Counted from the first letter of the stretch, positions 9,289 through 18,952 are shown. The stretch: 64,000 nucleotides of DNA from Aequorivita marisscotiae (GCF_029814825.1 NZ_CP122379.1:1364001-1428000), one strand, 5' to 3'. Notes: generated from the letters alone by a model not told the origin. Numbers and translations: made by a program.

Positions 9289-9948
9289 ATGAAAACATTA
9301 ATAAACATAGGAATCGCCATTATTGCATCTGCAACCATGGTTTCTTGTTTTAACGATAAAAAACCAAACTATCAATATTTTCCAAATATGTACGAGCCGG
9401 TTGGTTACGAAACATATGGTGAATACGATATATTTCCAGATCAACAGGAGGCAATGATTCCGCCGGCTAACACTGTTGCACGTGGCCATTCTGCTTATGA
9501 CTATGAAAACAGTACGGAAGGATTATTACTTGCCAAAGCAGAGTTAACTAATCCATATCCTGTTACGGAAGAAAATTTGGCAACGGGTGCCCAGCTTTAT
9601 ACACTTTATTGTGCTGTATGCCATGGCGATCAAGGCGATGGAAAAGGAATATTGGCAACTCGTGAAAAATTCTTAGGAATTCCCAGCTATGCAGATGCAG
9701 GACGTACTATTACACCTGGAGGTACCTATCATGTACAAGTTTACGGTTTAAATGCAATGGGCTCCTATGCTGGGCAAGTAGACGAAAAGGAGCGCTGGCA
9801 AATAGCAATGCATGTTATGGATTTAAAGGCATCGTTAAAAGGTGAGCCTGGAGTCCTAGAAACTGCTAAAGCTACCGCAGATTCTATTAGTAGTTTGTCA
9901 GAAAAGAATATGGATGCAGGTACTGCTTCCGAAGTAGATAATAAGTAA
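9289..9948 (+). CDS. actE: Alternative complex III subunit ActE, monoheme cytochrome c lipoprotein
   Basis: A 219-residue lipoprotein: the N-terminus ends in the lipobox MVSC, with Cys20 the likely acylated residue. One heme site CAVCH lies at 108-112 and a downstream Met-rich region could give the axial ligand. It is the monoheme cytochrome c subunit of complex III, facing the periplasm. The ATG at 9289 lies one base after the actD stop, so translation is probably coupled. The last 30 residues are acidic and low-complexity. Confidence 0.92.
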   Translation: MKTLINIGIAIIASATMVSCFNDKKPNYQYFPNMYEPVGYETYGEYDIFPDQQEAMIPPANTVARGHSAYDYENSTEGLLLAKAELTNPYPVTEENLATGAQLYTLYCAVCHGDQGDGKGILATREKFLGIPSYADAGRTITPGGTYHVQVYGLNAMGSYAGQVDEKERWQIAMHVMDLKASLKGEPGVLETAKATADSISSLSEKNMDAGTASEVDNK

Positions 9949-9973
9949 GAAATTAAAGAGAATAGCTAAAGAT

Positions 9974-11350
9974 ATGTATACGCTACCTAGTAAATTAAAA
10001 CTGTTTTCTATCATTATAATGGTGCTTGGACTGGCAGGAATGGCCTATGGTTTTCTTACAACCCCAAAGACTGTTGAGGATGTTAAAAAAATAATGGCCC
10101 AACAAGAAGGCCATCACGCTGAGGGACATGCAGATGCAGGACACGGCGAAGATAATACGGCGAACTTTGTTGATACTGCTCGTGGTGAAGCAGGTTATTC
10201 AGAAGCCGCGATGGAACACGCTACCGATTTAAAACCTGAAGGTCATGGTGCGAGCTCACACGATGAGCATGTTTTGCACCAGATGCAAACCAGACCTTGG
10301 TCTGCTACATTTGTGGCGGCATTTTTCTTTATGATGATTGCTTTAGGAGTATTGGTGTTTTATGCTATTCAATATGCTTCTCAGGCAGGTTGGTCTCCGG
10401 CACTTTATAGAATTATGGAAGGAATTACTAGCTATTTACTGCCTGGTTCTATTATTGTATTTTTAATAGTTGCTTTTGCGGGAACTCATTTTTTTCCTTG
10501 GCAGAACGAGGAGTTGGTAGCAGGAGATAAAATATTGCAAGGAAAGGCAGGTTATCTTAACCTTCCATTCTTTTTAATTCGTGGTTTTATCTATCTTTTA
10601 GGATGGAACCTATATAGATACTTCTCCAGAAAAAATTCATTGGCGCAAGACGAGGTTAATAATTATGGGCCATATAGAAAGAACTTTAAAATCTCAGTTT
10701 TCTTCCTGGCCTTCTTCCTTGTAACAGAAGCTTCAATGGCTATAGATTGGTTTATGTCTATGACACCGCACTGGTACAGTACGTTATTTCCTTGGTATGT
10801 TTTTGCAAGTTTATTTGTGTCGGCTATTACAGTAATAGCATTGGTAACAATACATTTAAAGAGCCGAGGCCTTATACCCTTTGTGAGCGATAAACATCTA
10901 CACGATTTAGCTATATATATGTTTGCATTCAGTATATTCTGGACTTATTTATGGTTCAGTCAGTTTATGCTTATTTGGTATGCAAACATTCCAGAAGAGG
11001 TGACTTATTTTATAATACGGATTCAAGAATATAAAGTATTGTTTTTCGGAATGCTTATACTTAATTTTGTATTCCCTATTTTAGTATTGATGAATAGCGA
11101 CTACAAGCGAGTACCGTGGTTTGTTGTTATTGCTGCAGTATTTATTTTGGTAGGCCACTATATAGACGTGTTCTTATTAGTGATGCCTTCAACTGTAGGC
11201 CATAACTGGTACTTTGGAATACCAGAAATAGCAGCATTGTTATTTTTTGCAGGACTTTTCATATTAGTTGTCGGAACGGGATTAGGGAAAGTTTCTCTCA
11301 GACCAAAGAATGATCCGTTTATTAAAGAAAGTGAAAACTACCATTTTTAA
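9974..11350 (+). CDS. actF: Alternative complex III subunit ActF, second NrfD-like membrane subunit
   Basis: Multi-helix membrane protein of 458 residues, homologous to ActC but in this family thought not to bind quinol productively. One helix lies near 8-28, then a His/Asp-rich soluble stretch (about 40-105, with EGHHAEGHADAGHGEDN), then about nine more helices. Landmarks include HFFPWQNEELVAGD and EASMAIDWFMSMTPHWYSTL. The His-rich insert is unusual for a membrane anchor and could bind metal (inference). It lies 25 bases after actE. Confidence 0.92.
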   Translation: MYTLPSKLKLFSIIIMVLGLAGMAYGFLTTPKTVEDVKKIMAQQEGHHAEGHADAGHGEDNTANFVDTARGEAGYSEAAMEHATDLKPEGHGASSHDEHVLHQMQTRPWSATFVAAFFFMMIALGVLVFYAIQYASQAGWSPALYRIMEGITSYLLPGSIIVFLIVAFAGTHFFPWQNEELVAGDKILQGKAGYLNLPFFLIRGFIYLLGWNLYRYFSRKNSLAQDEVNNYGPYRKNFKISVFFLAFFLVTEASMAIDWFMSMTPHWYSTLFPWYVFASLFVSAITVIALVTIHLKSRGLIPFVSDKHLHDLAIYMFAFSIFWTYLWFSQFMLIWYANIPEEVTYFIIRIQEYKVLFFGMLILNFVFPILVLMNSDYKRVPWFVVIAAVFILVGHYIDVFLLVMPSTVGHNWYFGIPEIAALLFFAGLFILVVGTGLGKVSLRPKNDPFIKESENYHF

Positions 11351-11378
11351 TCATTTAGTTTAAAGAAGATATTGTAAG

Positions 11379-12449
11379 ATGACCGCATTTTTAGTAATAT
11401 TAGTAATCGTCCTTTTTGGAATTTCTGTATGGCAAATGAACAGAATTTTCCAGTTAGCAAAGACAAAGCCTACCGGCCATTCTGAAATAGCATCAGATAA
11501 GGATAATAACACCCAAGGGTACTTAATGTTAGGCTTTCTGGCATTTATCTATATTTTAACCATTGTTTCCTTTTGGTTGTGGTTTGATACCCTATTGCCA
11601 GAATCTGGATCTGAACATGGTTCTAAGATTGACAACCTTATGTTAATCTCTATGATTCTTATATTCTTTGTTGGAATTCTTACGCAAGGAGTGTTGCATT
11701 ATTTTGCTTTCATTTACCGTGGCAACAAGGTTAAACGAGCTACTTTCTATGCCGATAACGACAAATTAGAATTTATTTGGACTATTATTCCAGTAATTGT
11801 ATTGGCGGGGCTCATCATTTACGGTCTATTTACTTGGACCGATATTATGAATGTTGACAAAGATGACGATCCATTAATCGTTGAGCTTTATGCGCAGCAA
11901 TTTAACTGGAAAGCTCGCTATGGTGGAAATGATAATACCCTCGGAAATGCAAACGTTCGCTTAATAGAAGGTGTTAATCAATTGGGGGTAGATCCTGCAG
12001 ATCCAAACGGTCAGGATGATAAAATAGTAACCGAACTTCACCTGCCGGTTGGACGAAAAGTATTAATTAAAATGCGATCACAAGATGTGCTGCATTCTGC
12101 TTATATGCCTCATTTTAGAGCGCAAATGAACTGTGTCCCAGGAATGATTACACAATTCGCTTTTACTCCTACTATTACTACGGAAGAAATGCGACAAAAT
12201 GATTATATTATCGATAAGGTAGCGAACATCAATACCATTAGAAAGGAAAAATCTGTTGAACTTGCAGCCAAAGGAGAAGAACCTTTAGAAACTTATGAAT
12301 TTGACTATTTTGTACTGTGTAACAAAATATGTGGTATAAGCCACTACAATATGCAGATGAAAATAATTGTAGAGTCTGAAGAAGATTACAAGGCTTGGTT
12401 GGCAGAACAACCTACCTTAGGAGAACAGCTTAGCAAAGAAACTAAATAA
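11379..12449 (+). CDS. coxB: Cytochrome c oxidase subunit II
   Basis: Carries the CuA centre that receives electrons from cytochrome c. The 356-residue protein has an extra N-terminal helix plus two standard helices, then a cupredoxin domain. CuA ligands are visible: His in DVLHSAYMP, then Cys314, Cys318, His322 and Met325 in CNKICGISHYNM. Lys316 stands where mitochondrial and many bacterial enzymes have Glu. There is no fused cytochrome c domain, consistent with ActA or ActE delivering electrons. It follows actF by 28 bases. Confidence 0.95.
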   Translation: MTAFLVILVIVLFGISVWQMNRIFQLAKTKPTGHSEIASDKDNNTQGYLMLGFLAFIYILTIVSFWLWFDTLLPESGSEHGSKIDNLMLISMILIFFVGILTQGVLHYFAFIYRGNKVKRATFYADNDKLEFIWTIIPVIVLAGLIIYGLFTWTDIMNVDKDDDPLIVELYAQQFNWKARYGGNDNTLGNANVRLIEGVNQLGVDPADPNGQDDKIVTELHLPVGRKVLIKMRSQDVLHSAYMPHFRAQMNCVPGMITQFAFTPTITTEEMRQNDYIIDKVANINTIRKEKSVELAAKGEEPLETYEFDYFVLCNKICGISHYNMQMKIIVESEEDYKAWLAEQPTLGEQLSKETK

Positions 12450-12466
12450 TATTAGCTTAATTAGAT

Positions 12467-14296
12467 ATGTCAACAAACGCACAGGTCCACGCAGTAGAAG
12501 ATCACCACGACGATCACGGGCATCATAGTGAACAAACCTTTGTAACTAAATATATTTTTAGTACAGATCATAAAATGATCTCAAAGCAATACATGATCAC
12601 CGGTATATTTATGGGTGTTATCGGTATTTTGATGTCTTTATTTTTTAGATTGCAATTGGCATGGCCAGACCATACTTTTACTCTTTATGAAATATTCTTA
12701 GGCAAATGGGGTACAGACGGTGTAATGGATCCGAGTGTATACCTAGCATTGGTTACCATTCACGGAACTATAATGGTTTTCTTTGTTTTAACCGCAGGAC
12801 TAAGTGGAACGTTTAGTAACCTGTTAATACCCTTACAGATTGGCGCGCGAGACATGGCCTCAGGATTCCTAAATATGGTTTCGTATTGGTTGTTTTTCCT
12901 ATCTAGTTTTATAATGCTCTGCTCTCTTTTTGTTGAAGCTGGACCAGCTTCTTCCGGATGGACTATTTATCCGCCCCTTAGTGCCTTGCCGCAAGCTATT
13001 CCAGGTTCGGGTACAGGGATGACGCTATGGTTAATTTCAATTGCAATTTTTATTGCATCATCATTACTTGGATCACTAAACTTTATTGTAACTGTAATAA
13101 ACTTGCGAACCAAAGGAATGTCTATGACGAGACTTCCGCTTACAGTTTGGGCATTTTTTATTACAGCCATGATTGGGTTGGTTTCGTTTCCAGTTTTGTT
13201 TTCAGCGGCCTTAATGTTAATTATGGATAGAAGCTTCGGTACTTCATTCTTCTTATCTGACATTTATATTGCTGGTGAAGTATTGCACCATCAAGGTGGA
13301 TCTCCGGTTTTGTTTGAGCATCTCTTTTGGTTCTTAGGACACCCGGAAGTTTATATCGTAATTCTGCCCGCAATGGGAATTGTTTCTGAAATTATGGCAA
13401 CTAACTCGCGAAAACCAATTTTTGGTTATCGTGCAATGGTTGCTTCCCTTTTGGCAATTGCATTTTTATCAACCATTGTTTGGGGGCACCATATGTTTAT
13501 TTCGGGAATGAATCCGTTCTTGGGGTCTGTATTTACCTTTACAACGCTGTTAATTGCAATTCCTTCAGCGGTAAAATCGTTTAACTGGATCACAACCCTA
13601 TGGCGAGGTAAGCTGCAAATGAACGTAGCTATGCTTTGGTGTATAGCGTTCGTTTCAACCTTTATTACGGGTGGTCTTACAGGAATTATCATGGGCGATA
13701 GTGCCTTAGATATTAATATTCACGATACATATTTCATCGTGGCTCACTTTCACCTTGTAATGGGTATTTCTGCTGCCTATGGATTTTTGGCCGGTGTGTA
13801 TCATTGGTTCCCAAAAATGTTTGAAGGCAGAATGATGAACAAAAAACTGGGCTATATTCACTTTTGGGTAACCTCAATTGGAGCATATGGAATTTTCTTC
13901 CCTATGCATTTTGTAGGATTGGCTGGACTTCCACGTAGATACTACAATAACACGAGCTTCCCTTATTTTGATGATTTGGCTGATATAAATGTGGTTATGA
14001 CCATTTTTGCCATTATCACTATTGCAGTACAGGTAGTATTTCTTTATAACTTTATTCACTCCATGTTTTACGGAAAAATGGCGGGAAAAAACCCTTGGAA
14101 TGCAACAACTTTGGAATGGACTACAGAATTAAAGCACATTCACGGAAACTGGGATGGTCCTATTCCACACGTTTATCGTTGGGCTTATGACTACAGCAAA
14201 TTAAATAAGGATGAAACCGATTTTGTAATACCTGGTCAGGATTTCATTCCGCAGAACGTACCGCTTCAAGATAATGAAGATGAATTGGATCATTAA
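12467..14296 (+). CDS. coxA: Cytochrome c oxidase subunit I
   Basis: Catalytic subunit with heme a, heme a3 and CuB; reduces oxygen and pumps protons. It has 609 residues and about twelve helices. Motifs: GHPEVYIVILP (Glu of the D-channel and the His-Tyr pair), WGHHMFISGMNP (CuB histidines) and HDTYFIVAHFHLVMG (heme ligands and K-channel region), which place it in type A heme-copper oxidases. The N-terminus has a short His-rich stretch, EDHHDDHGHHSE, before the first helix. Last gene of the operon; the terminator begins 25 bases later. Confidence 0.96.
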   Translation: MSTNAQVHAVEDHHDDHGHHSEQTFVTKYIFSTDHKMISKQYMITGIFMGVIGILMSLFFRLQLAWPDHTFTLYEIFLGKWGTDGVMDPSVYLALVTIHGTIMVFFVLTAGLSGTFSNLLIPLQIGARDMASGFLNMVSYWLFFLSSFIMLCSLFVEAGPASSGWTIYPPLSALPQAIPGSGTGMTLWLISIAIFIASSLLGSLNFIVTVINLRTKGMSMTRLPLTVWAFFITAMIGLVSFPVLFSAALMLIMDRSFGTSFFLSDIYIAGEVLHHQGGSPVLFEHLFWFLGHPEVYIVILPAMGIVSEIMATNSRKPIFGYRAMVASLLAIAFLSTIVWGHHMFISGMNPFLGSVFTFTTLLIAIPSAVKSFNWITTLWRGKLQMNVAMLWCIAFVSTFITGGLTGIIMGDSALDINIHDTYFIVAHFHLVMGISAAYGFLAGVYHWFPKMFEGRMMNKKLGYIHFWVTSIGAYGIFFPMHFVGLAGLPRRYYNNTSFPYFDDLADINVVMTIFAIITIAVQVVFLYNFIHSMFYGKMAGKNPWNATTLEWTTELKHIHGNWDGPIPHVYRWAYDYSKLNKDETDFVIPGQDFIPQNVPLQDNEDELDH

Positions 14297-14320
14297 GTAA
14301 TTCAATATAAAGTATTTAGC

Positions 14321-14353
14321 AAGCGCCCTTTTTTTGAGAAAAAAAGGGCGCTT
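14321..14353 (+). terminator. Terminator of the act-cox operon
   Basis: A perfect 15-base inverted repeat, AAGCGCCCTTTTTTT and its complement, with a three-base loop GAG. It lies 25 bases after the coxA stop and carries its own A- and T-runs. Confidence 0.85.
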
Positions 14354-14357
14354 ATTA

Positions 14358-14387
14358 TTCTACGTAAAGAATTCGTACTTCTACGTA
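14358..14387. repeat. Two copies of TTCTACGTA, 21 bases apart
   Basis: TTCTACGTA occurs at 14358-14366 and again at 14379-14387, each containing the palindrome TACGTA. A weaker related TTCGTAC lies between them at 14372. The exact two-turn spacing resembles a pair of operator half-sites. It sits between the coxA terminator and the -7-like TATCTTTA at 14411. Confidence 0.5.
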
Positions 14388-14410
14388 GTATATTTTTAAA
14401 AGTTTTGCCT

Positions 14411-14503
14411 TATCTTTACCATATTGAGTTAATAATATGTAGGAAGTGAGGAATCTACTATTTATTTCAAGAGCCATACTGAAAAGTATGGCTCTCTTTT
14501 TTT
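14411..14503 (+). ncRNA. Possible small RNA with its own promoter and terminator
   Basis: TATCTTTA at 14411-14418 is one base from the -7 consensus. About 50 bases after the expected start lies a perfect 10-base hairpin (GAGCCATACT, loop GAAA) followed by seven Ts, a textbook terminator, yet no coding frame lies between. A transcript of about 80 bases is implied, with a possible short stem GTAG/CTAC near 14440-14460. There is no good -33 element and no RNA family is recognised, so this is a candidate only. The hairpin could instead be a second stop for coxA read-through. Confidence 0.3.
14471..14503 (+). terminator. Strong rho-independent terminator before ruvB
   Basis: GAGCCATACT at 14471-14480 pairs perfectly with AGTATGGCTC at 14485-14494 around a GAAA tetraloop, followed by TCTTTTTTT. 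The T-run overlaps the likely -33 region of the ruvB promoter. Confidence 0.85.
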
Positions 14504-14532
14504 ATAGCGCATCTAAAGGATTGTTATATTTG
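14501..14532 (+). promoter_or_regulatory. ruvB promoter, implying a nearly leaderless mRNA
   Basis: TATATTTG at 14525-14532 is an exact TAnnTTTG box, and TTTA at 14501 sits 20 bases upstream as a -33 element. The predicted start (about 14536-14539) coincides with the ATG at 14537. Confidence 0.6.
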
Positions 14533-14536
14533 TGAT

Positions 14537-15559
14537 ATGAATGAACATCTCAATCCCTCTGGAGAAGACCTCACCCCACAGGAGCTGGATATTGAAAAAA
14601 AACTGCGGCCCCTAAGTTTTAACGACTTTACAGGGCAGGATCAGGCCTTAGAAAATCTTCAAATATTTGTTCAAGCGGCAAATTTACGAAGCGAAGCTTT
14701 GGATCATACTCTATTTCACGGTCCACCAGGTTTGGGTAAAACGACCCTTGCCTATATTTTAGCTAATGAACTCGACGTAAATATTAGAGTAACTTCTGGC
14801 CCAGTTTTAGACAAACCTGGAGATCTTGCCGGATTGCTCACGAATCTTGACGAGCGCGATGTGCTTTTTATAGATGAAATACACAGACTAAGCCCCATTG
14901 TTGAAGAATATCTTTATTCTGCGATGGAAGATTATAAAATCGATATAATGATTGAATCGGGACCCAATGCCCGTTCGGTTCAAATTAACTTAAACCCTTT
15001 TACCCTTATTGGGGCTACCACACGCTCTGGATTATTAACTGCGCCAATGCGTGCGCGATTTGGTATTTCGTCTAGATTGCAATATTACACGACCGATTTA
15101 TTAACCACAATATTACAGCGCAGCGCAGGCATTTTGCACGTTCCCATAACTATGGAAGCCGCTATAGAAATAGCGGGTAGAAGTCGAGGAACTCCCAGAA
15201 TTGCAAATGCATTATTACGTAGAATTCGCGATTTTGCACAAATAAAAGGCAATGGAAAAATTGATGTTGAAATAGCTAAATTTGGTTTAGATGCCCTCCA
15301 CGTAGATGCGCACGGCTTAGATGAAATGGACAATAAAATCCTATCCACTATAATCGAAAAATTTAAAGGGGGTCCTGTGGGCATCACCACTATTGCAACG
15401 GCCGTTTCCGAAAGTCCCGAAACAATTGAAGAGGTGTATGAGCCATTTTTAATTCAGCAGGGTTTTATAATGCGTACTCCCCGCGGCCGTGAAGTTACCG
15501 AAGCCGCCTATAAACACCTTGGTAAAATAAAAGGTTCTACGCAGGGCGGACTCTTTTAA
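14537..15559 (+). CDS. ruvB: Holliday junction branch-migration helicase RuvB
   Basis: AAA+ ATPase motor that drives branch migration with RuvA. The 340-residue length and motifs are standard: Walker [10 protein letters not shown] at about 62-70, Walker B DEIH near 114, sensor LIGATTRSG, and the C-terminal winged-helix segment [17 protein letters not shown]. The start at 14537 is the first ATG after the promoter; the family N-terminus ([14 protein letters not shown]) begins at about residue 25. The partner ruvA is about 3.5 kb downstream. Confidence 0.96.
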   Translation: MNEHLNPSGEDLTPQELDIEKKLRPLSFNDFTGQDQALENLQIFVQAANLRSEALDHTLFHGPPGLGKTTLAYILANELDVNIRVTSGPVLDKPGDLAGLLTNLDERDVLFIDEIHRLSPIVEEYLYSAMEDYKIDIMIESGPNARSVQINLNPFTLIGATTRSGLLTAPMRARFGISSRLQYYTTDLLTTILQRSAGILHVPITMEAAIEIAGRSRGTPRIANALLRRIRDFAQIKGNGKIDVEIAKFGLDALHVDAHGLDEMDNKILSTIIEKFKGGPVGITTIATAVSESPETIEEVYEPFLIQQGFIMRTPRGREVTEAAYKHLGKIKGSTQGGLF

Positions 15560-15604
15560 ACATTGTAGGTACATAGCCAAATTAATGCTTCGTAACTTCA
15601 TAAA

Positions 15605-16528
15605 GTGAAGAATACCTCAAAAAATACAAGCCTAATTAAAACCGAAGCCAAACGTCTCGGTTTTCTCTCCTGTGGAATAAGCAAAGCTGAATTTCTAGAA
15701 GAAGAAGCGCCACGATTGGAAAACTGGCTCAATAATAATATGAATGGCGAAATGAGTTATATGGAAAATCATTTCGACAAAAGACTGGATCCTACCATTT
15801 TAGTTCCAGGCTCAAAAAGTGTTATTTCGTTACTGCTAAATTACTATCCTTCCCAAAGGCAGCCATCAGATACCTATAAAATCTCTAAATACGCCTATGG
15901 CACCGATTATCACTTTATCATAAAAGATAAGTTGAAGCAATTAATGCAATTTATTTCCGAAGAAATAGGTGAAGTACACGGACGTGCCTTTGTAGATTCA
16001 GCTCCGGTTTTAGACAAAGCTTGGGCTGCAAAAAGTGGGTTGGGCTGGATAGGAAAACACAGTCTTATGTTAACTAAGAATGTGGGTTCCTTTTTCTTCG
16101 TGGCCGAACTCATTGTAGATATGGAGTTGGAATACGACACTCCCGTAACCGACCACTGCGGTACATGCACCGCTTGTATTGACGCTTGCCCAACCCAAGC
16201 CATCGTTTCAGATAAGGTTGTTGATGGCAGCAAATGTATTTCGTACTATACAATAGAACTTAAAAATGAAATCCCCACTTCGGAAAAAGGAAAGTTTGAA
16301 GATTGGATATTTGGCTGCGATATTTGTCAAGATGTGTGCCCTTGGAATCGTTTTAGCAAACCCCACAACCAGCCGCTTTTTAATCCATATCCCGAAATGC
16401 TTTCTATGACTAAAAATGATTGGGAAGAAATAACCGAAGAGGTTTTTCAGAAAATATTTAAGAAAAGCGCAGTAAAAAGAACCAAATTTTCCGGACTTAC
16501 ACGCAATATAAACTTCGTGAAAGATTAG
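15605..16528 (+). CDS. queG: Epoxyqueuosine reductase QueG
   Basis: Cobalamin-dependent iron-sulfur enzyme for the last step of queuosine synthesis on tRNA. The 307-residue protein has the DUF1730 N-terminal region ([30 protein letters not shown]) and two [4Fe-4S] motifs, [12 protein letters not shown] near 185 and [10 protein letters not shown] near 239. The C-terminal HEAT-like extension of longer homologs is absent, as in many Bacteroidota. The start is a GTG at 15605; the nearest ATG (15583) is in another frame and stops within eight codons. Confidence 0.93.
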   Translation: MKNTSKNTSLIKTEAKRLGFLSCGISKAEFLEEEAPRLENWLNNNMNGEMSYMENHFDKRLDPTILVPGSKSVISLLLNYYPSQRQPSDTYKISKYAYGTDYHFIIKDKLKQLMQFISEEIGEVHGRAFVDSAPVLDKAWAAKSGLGWIGKHSLMLTKNVGSFFFVAELIVDMELEYDTPVTDHCGTCTACIDACPTQAIVSDKVVDGSKCISYYTIELKNEIPTSEKGKFEDWIFGCDICQDVCPWNRFSKPHNQPLFNPYPEMLSMTKNDWEEITEEVFQKIFKKSAVKRTKFSGLTRNINFVKD

Positions 16529-16537
16529 CCGTTAAAA

Positions 16538-16568
16538 TTTCTACTTTGCCAATAACCTTTTATCTTTG
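16538..16568 (+). promoter_or_regulatory. maeB promoter
   Basis: TATCTTTG at 16561-16568 matches TAnnTTTG exactly, with TTTC 19 bases upstream at 16538-16541 as the -33 element. The leader to the ATG at 16658 would be about 85 bases. Confidence 0.6.
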
Positions 16569-16657
16569 TTGGTTGCGTTATTTTATTTTTTATAGAACAA
16601 GCGCATCGGTTGTGGCAAAATAAGCCATAGCTGTAACGGCAAAATTATCCCTAAAAT

Positions 16658-18952
16658 ATGAGCAAACAGAGCAAACGAAGAGAAGCCCTTTTATATCACG
16701 CAAAACCAAGACCGGGAAAAATAGAGGTGGTACCCACCAAAAGTTATTCTACCCAACGCGATCTTAGCTTGGCCTATTCACCAGGTGTTGCAGAACCCTG
16801 TCTGGAAATTGAAAAAAATGTAGATAATGTATATAAATACACCAATAAGGGTAATTTAGTTGCAGTAATATCTAATGGAACTGCTGTTTTAGGTTTGGGT
16901 AATATTGGTCCCGAAGCTTCAAAACCGGTTATGGAAGGGAAGGGCTTGCTCTTTAAAATTTTTGCAGACATTGATGTTTTTGATATTGAAATTGATACCG
17001 AGAACATAGATGCTTTTATTGCAACGGTAAAAAATATAGCCCCAACTTTTGGAGGCATAAATTTAGAAGATATAAAAGCGCCGGAAGCTTTTGAAATTGA
17101 AAAAAGGCTCAAAGAAGAACTCAATATTCCGGTAATGCATGACGATCAGCATGGTACGGCTATTATTTCGGCCGCAGCGCTGTTAAATGCTTTGGAAATA
17201 TCCGGAAAAAATATTGAAGATGTTAAAATTGTAATCAGCGGGGCGGGGGCGGCAGCCGTATCGTGTACTAGACTATACAAATCTTTTGGAGCGAAAGACG
17301 AAAATATAGTAATGCTAGATAGTAAAGGTGTAATACGCAAAGACCGTGAAAATCTCTCTGAAGAAAAGGCCGAGTTTGCTTCGCATCGAAAAATCGATAC
17401 TTTGGAAGAAGCCATGGTCGATGCCGACGTTTTTGTTGGACTTTCGGTGAAAGATATTGTTACCCCACAAATGCTTTTGAACATGGCCTCCAATCCTATT
17501 GTCTTTGCAATGGCCAATCCCGATCCAGAAATTGAATACGATTTGGCCATTAAAACGCGCAAGGATATTATTATGGCAACCGGCCGTAGCGATCATCCCA
17601 ACCAAGTAAACAATGTACTTGGTTTTCCGTTTATATTTCGCGGAGCGTTAGATGTTAGAGCCACCAAAATTAATGAAGCCATGAAAATGGCAGCTGTAAA
17701 AGCACTTGCCGATCTGGCAAAAGAACCCGTGCCCGAACAAGTTAATATTGCCTACGGCGAAACAAAATTAGCTTTTGGAAGAGATTATATTATCCCAAAA
17801 CCATTTGACCCACGGTTAATAGCTGCCGTTCCGCCTGCAGTTGCAAAAGCAGCGATGGAAAGCGGTGTAGCCACTTCGGCCATTACGGATTGGGAAAAAT
17901 ACCAGGACGCGCTTTACGAACGCATGGGTAGCGACAACAAAATAATTAGATTGTTATTAAACCGTGCCAGATTAGCGCCCAAACGTATTGTTTTTGCCGA
18001 AGCCGATCATTTAGACGTTTTAAAGGCAGCGCAGATAGTGTTTGAAGAAGGCATAGGGATTCCTGTTTTATTAGGAAGAAAAGAAATTATTCTTGAACTA
18101 ATGGAGCAAATTGATTTTGAAGCAGACTTAGAAATTATTGATCCTAAAAATGATGAAAATGCCGATAAACTTCAACACTATGCTCAAAAACTGTGGGAAA
18201 AAAGAAGAAGAAGCGGTATTTCGCTTTACACTGCCCAAAAGTTAATGACCGAACGAAATTATTTTGCCGGAATGATGCTTAGCGAAGGCGATGTGGACTG
18301 TATGATTTCGGGCTATGCACGTTCGTATCCATCGGTGGTAGTGCCGGTTTTTGAAACAGTAGGAAGATTTGAAGGCGTTACTAAAGTTGCAACTACTAAT
18401 GTGATGCTAACCAAACGTGGGCCGTTGTTCATTTCAGATACTTCCATAAATATTGATCCTACTGCAAAAGAACTTGCAAAAATTGCCCAGATGACCAATT
18501 ATACAATGAAAATGTTTGGGTTAGATCCGGTAATTGCCATGATTTCTTACGCAAACTTTGGATCTTCAAAAGATCCGCACGCCACAAAAGTACGCGAGGC
18601 TGTTGATTTGCTTCATAAGAGCAATCCAGATATGGTTGTAGATGGCGAGCTGCAAACAGATTTTGCACTAAATGCAGAACTGCTTCAGAAAAAATTTCCA
18701 TTTTCAAAATTGGCAGGCAAAAAAGTAAACGCATTAATATTTCCAAATTTAGATTCGGCAAATAGCAACTATAAATTATTAAAAGAGCTTAACGGTGTAG
18801 AATCTATTGGCCCAATAATGTTAGGAATGCGCAAACCTGTGCATATATTACAATTAGGTGCAAGTGTAGAGGAAATTGTAAATATGAGTGCGGTAGCGGT
18901 AGTAGATGCCCAGCAGAAGGAAAAGCGCGCAAGGGAGCAGGCAAAAGCATAG
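16658..18952 (+). CDS. maeB: NADP-dependent malic enzyme with phosphotransacetylase-like domain
   Basis: Converts malate to pyruvate and CO2 with NADP. Residues 1-420 are the malic enzyme: SLAYSPGVAEPCLEIEKN, MHDDQHGTAIISAAALLNAL (metal and substrate region) and VISGAGAAAVSCTRLY (nucleotide-binding loop). Residues of about 430-757 form the phosphate-acetyltransferase-like domain common to the MaeB class, usually regulatory and without transacetylase activity (LTAEKLMTERNYFAGMML-type segment, MISGYARSYPSVVVPVF). Total length 764 is normal for this fusion. It may be co-transcribed with ruvA-sprA, though a separate -7 box precedes ruvA. Confidence 0.94.
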   Translation: MSKQSKRREALLYHAKPRPGKIEVVPTKSYSTQRDLSLAYSPGVAEPCLEIEKNVDNVYKYTNKGNLVAVISNGTAVLGLGNIGPEASKPVMEGKGLLFKIFADIDVFDIEIDTENIDAFIATVKNIAPTFGGINLEDIKAPEAFEIEKRLKEELNIPVMHDDQHGTAIISAAALLNALEISGKNIEDVKIVISGAGAAAVSCTRLYKSFGAKDENIVMLDSKGVIRKDRENLSEEKAEFASHRKIDTLEEAMVDADVFVGLSVKDIVTPQMLLNMASNPIVFAMANPDPEIEYDLAIKTRKDIIMATGRSDHPNQVNNVLGFPFIFRGALDVRATKINEAMKMAAVKALADLAKEPVPEQVNIAYGETKLAFGRDYIIPKPFDPRLIAAVPPAVAKAAMESGVATSAITDWEKYQDALYERMGSDNKIIRLLLNRARLAPKRIVFAEADHLDVLKAAQIVFEEGIGIPVLLGRKEIILELMEQIDFEADLEIIDPKNDENADKLQHYAQKLWEKRRRSGISLYTAQKLMTERNYFAGMMLSEGDVDCMISGYARSYPSVVVPVFETVGRFEGVTKVATTNVMLTKRGPLFISDTSINIDPTAKELAKIAQMTNYTMKMFGLDPVIAMISYANFGSSKDPHATKVREAVDLLHKSNPDMVVDGELQTDFALNAELLQKKFPFSKLAGKKVNALIFPNLDSANSNYKLLKELNGVESIGPIMLGMRKPVHILQLGASVEEIVNMSAVAVVDAQQKEKRAREQAKA

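Noticed and set aside
15583..15606. ATG frame just before queG (seven codons, ending over the GTG start)
   Set aside because: Could couple to queG but too short to support from one sequence.
17146..17605. Minus-strand frames of 96-138 codons over maeB
   Set aside because: They lie wholly inside a well-recognised gene and lack any family match.
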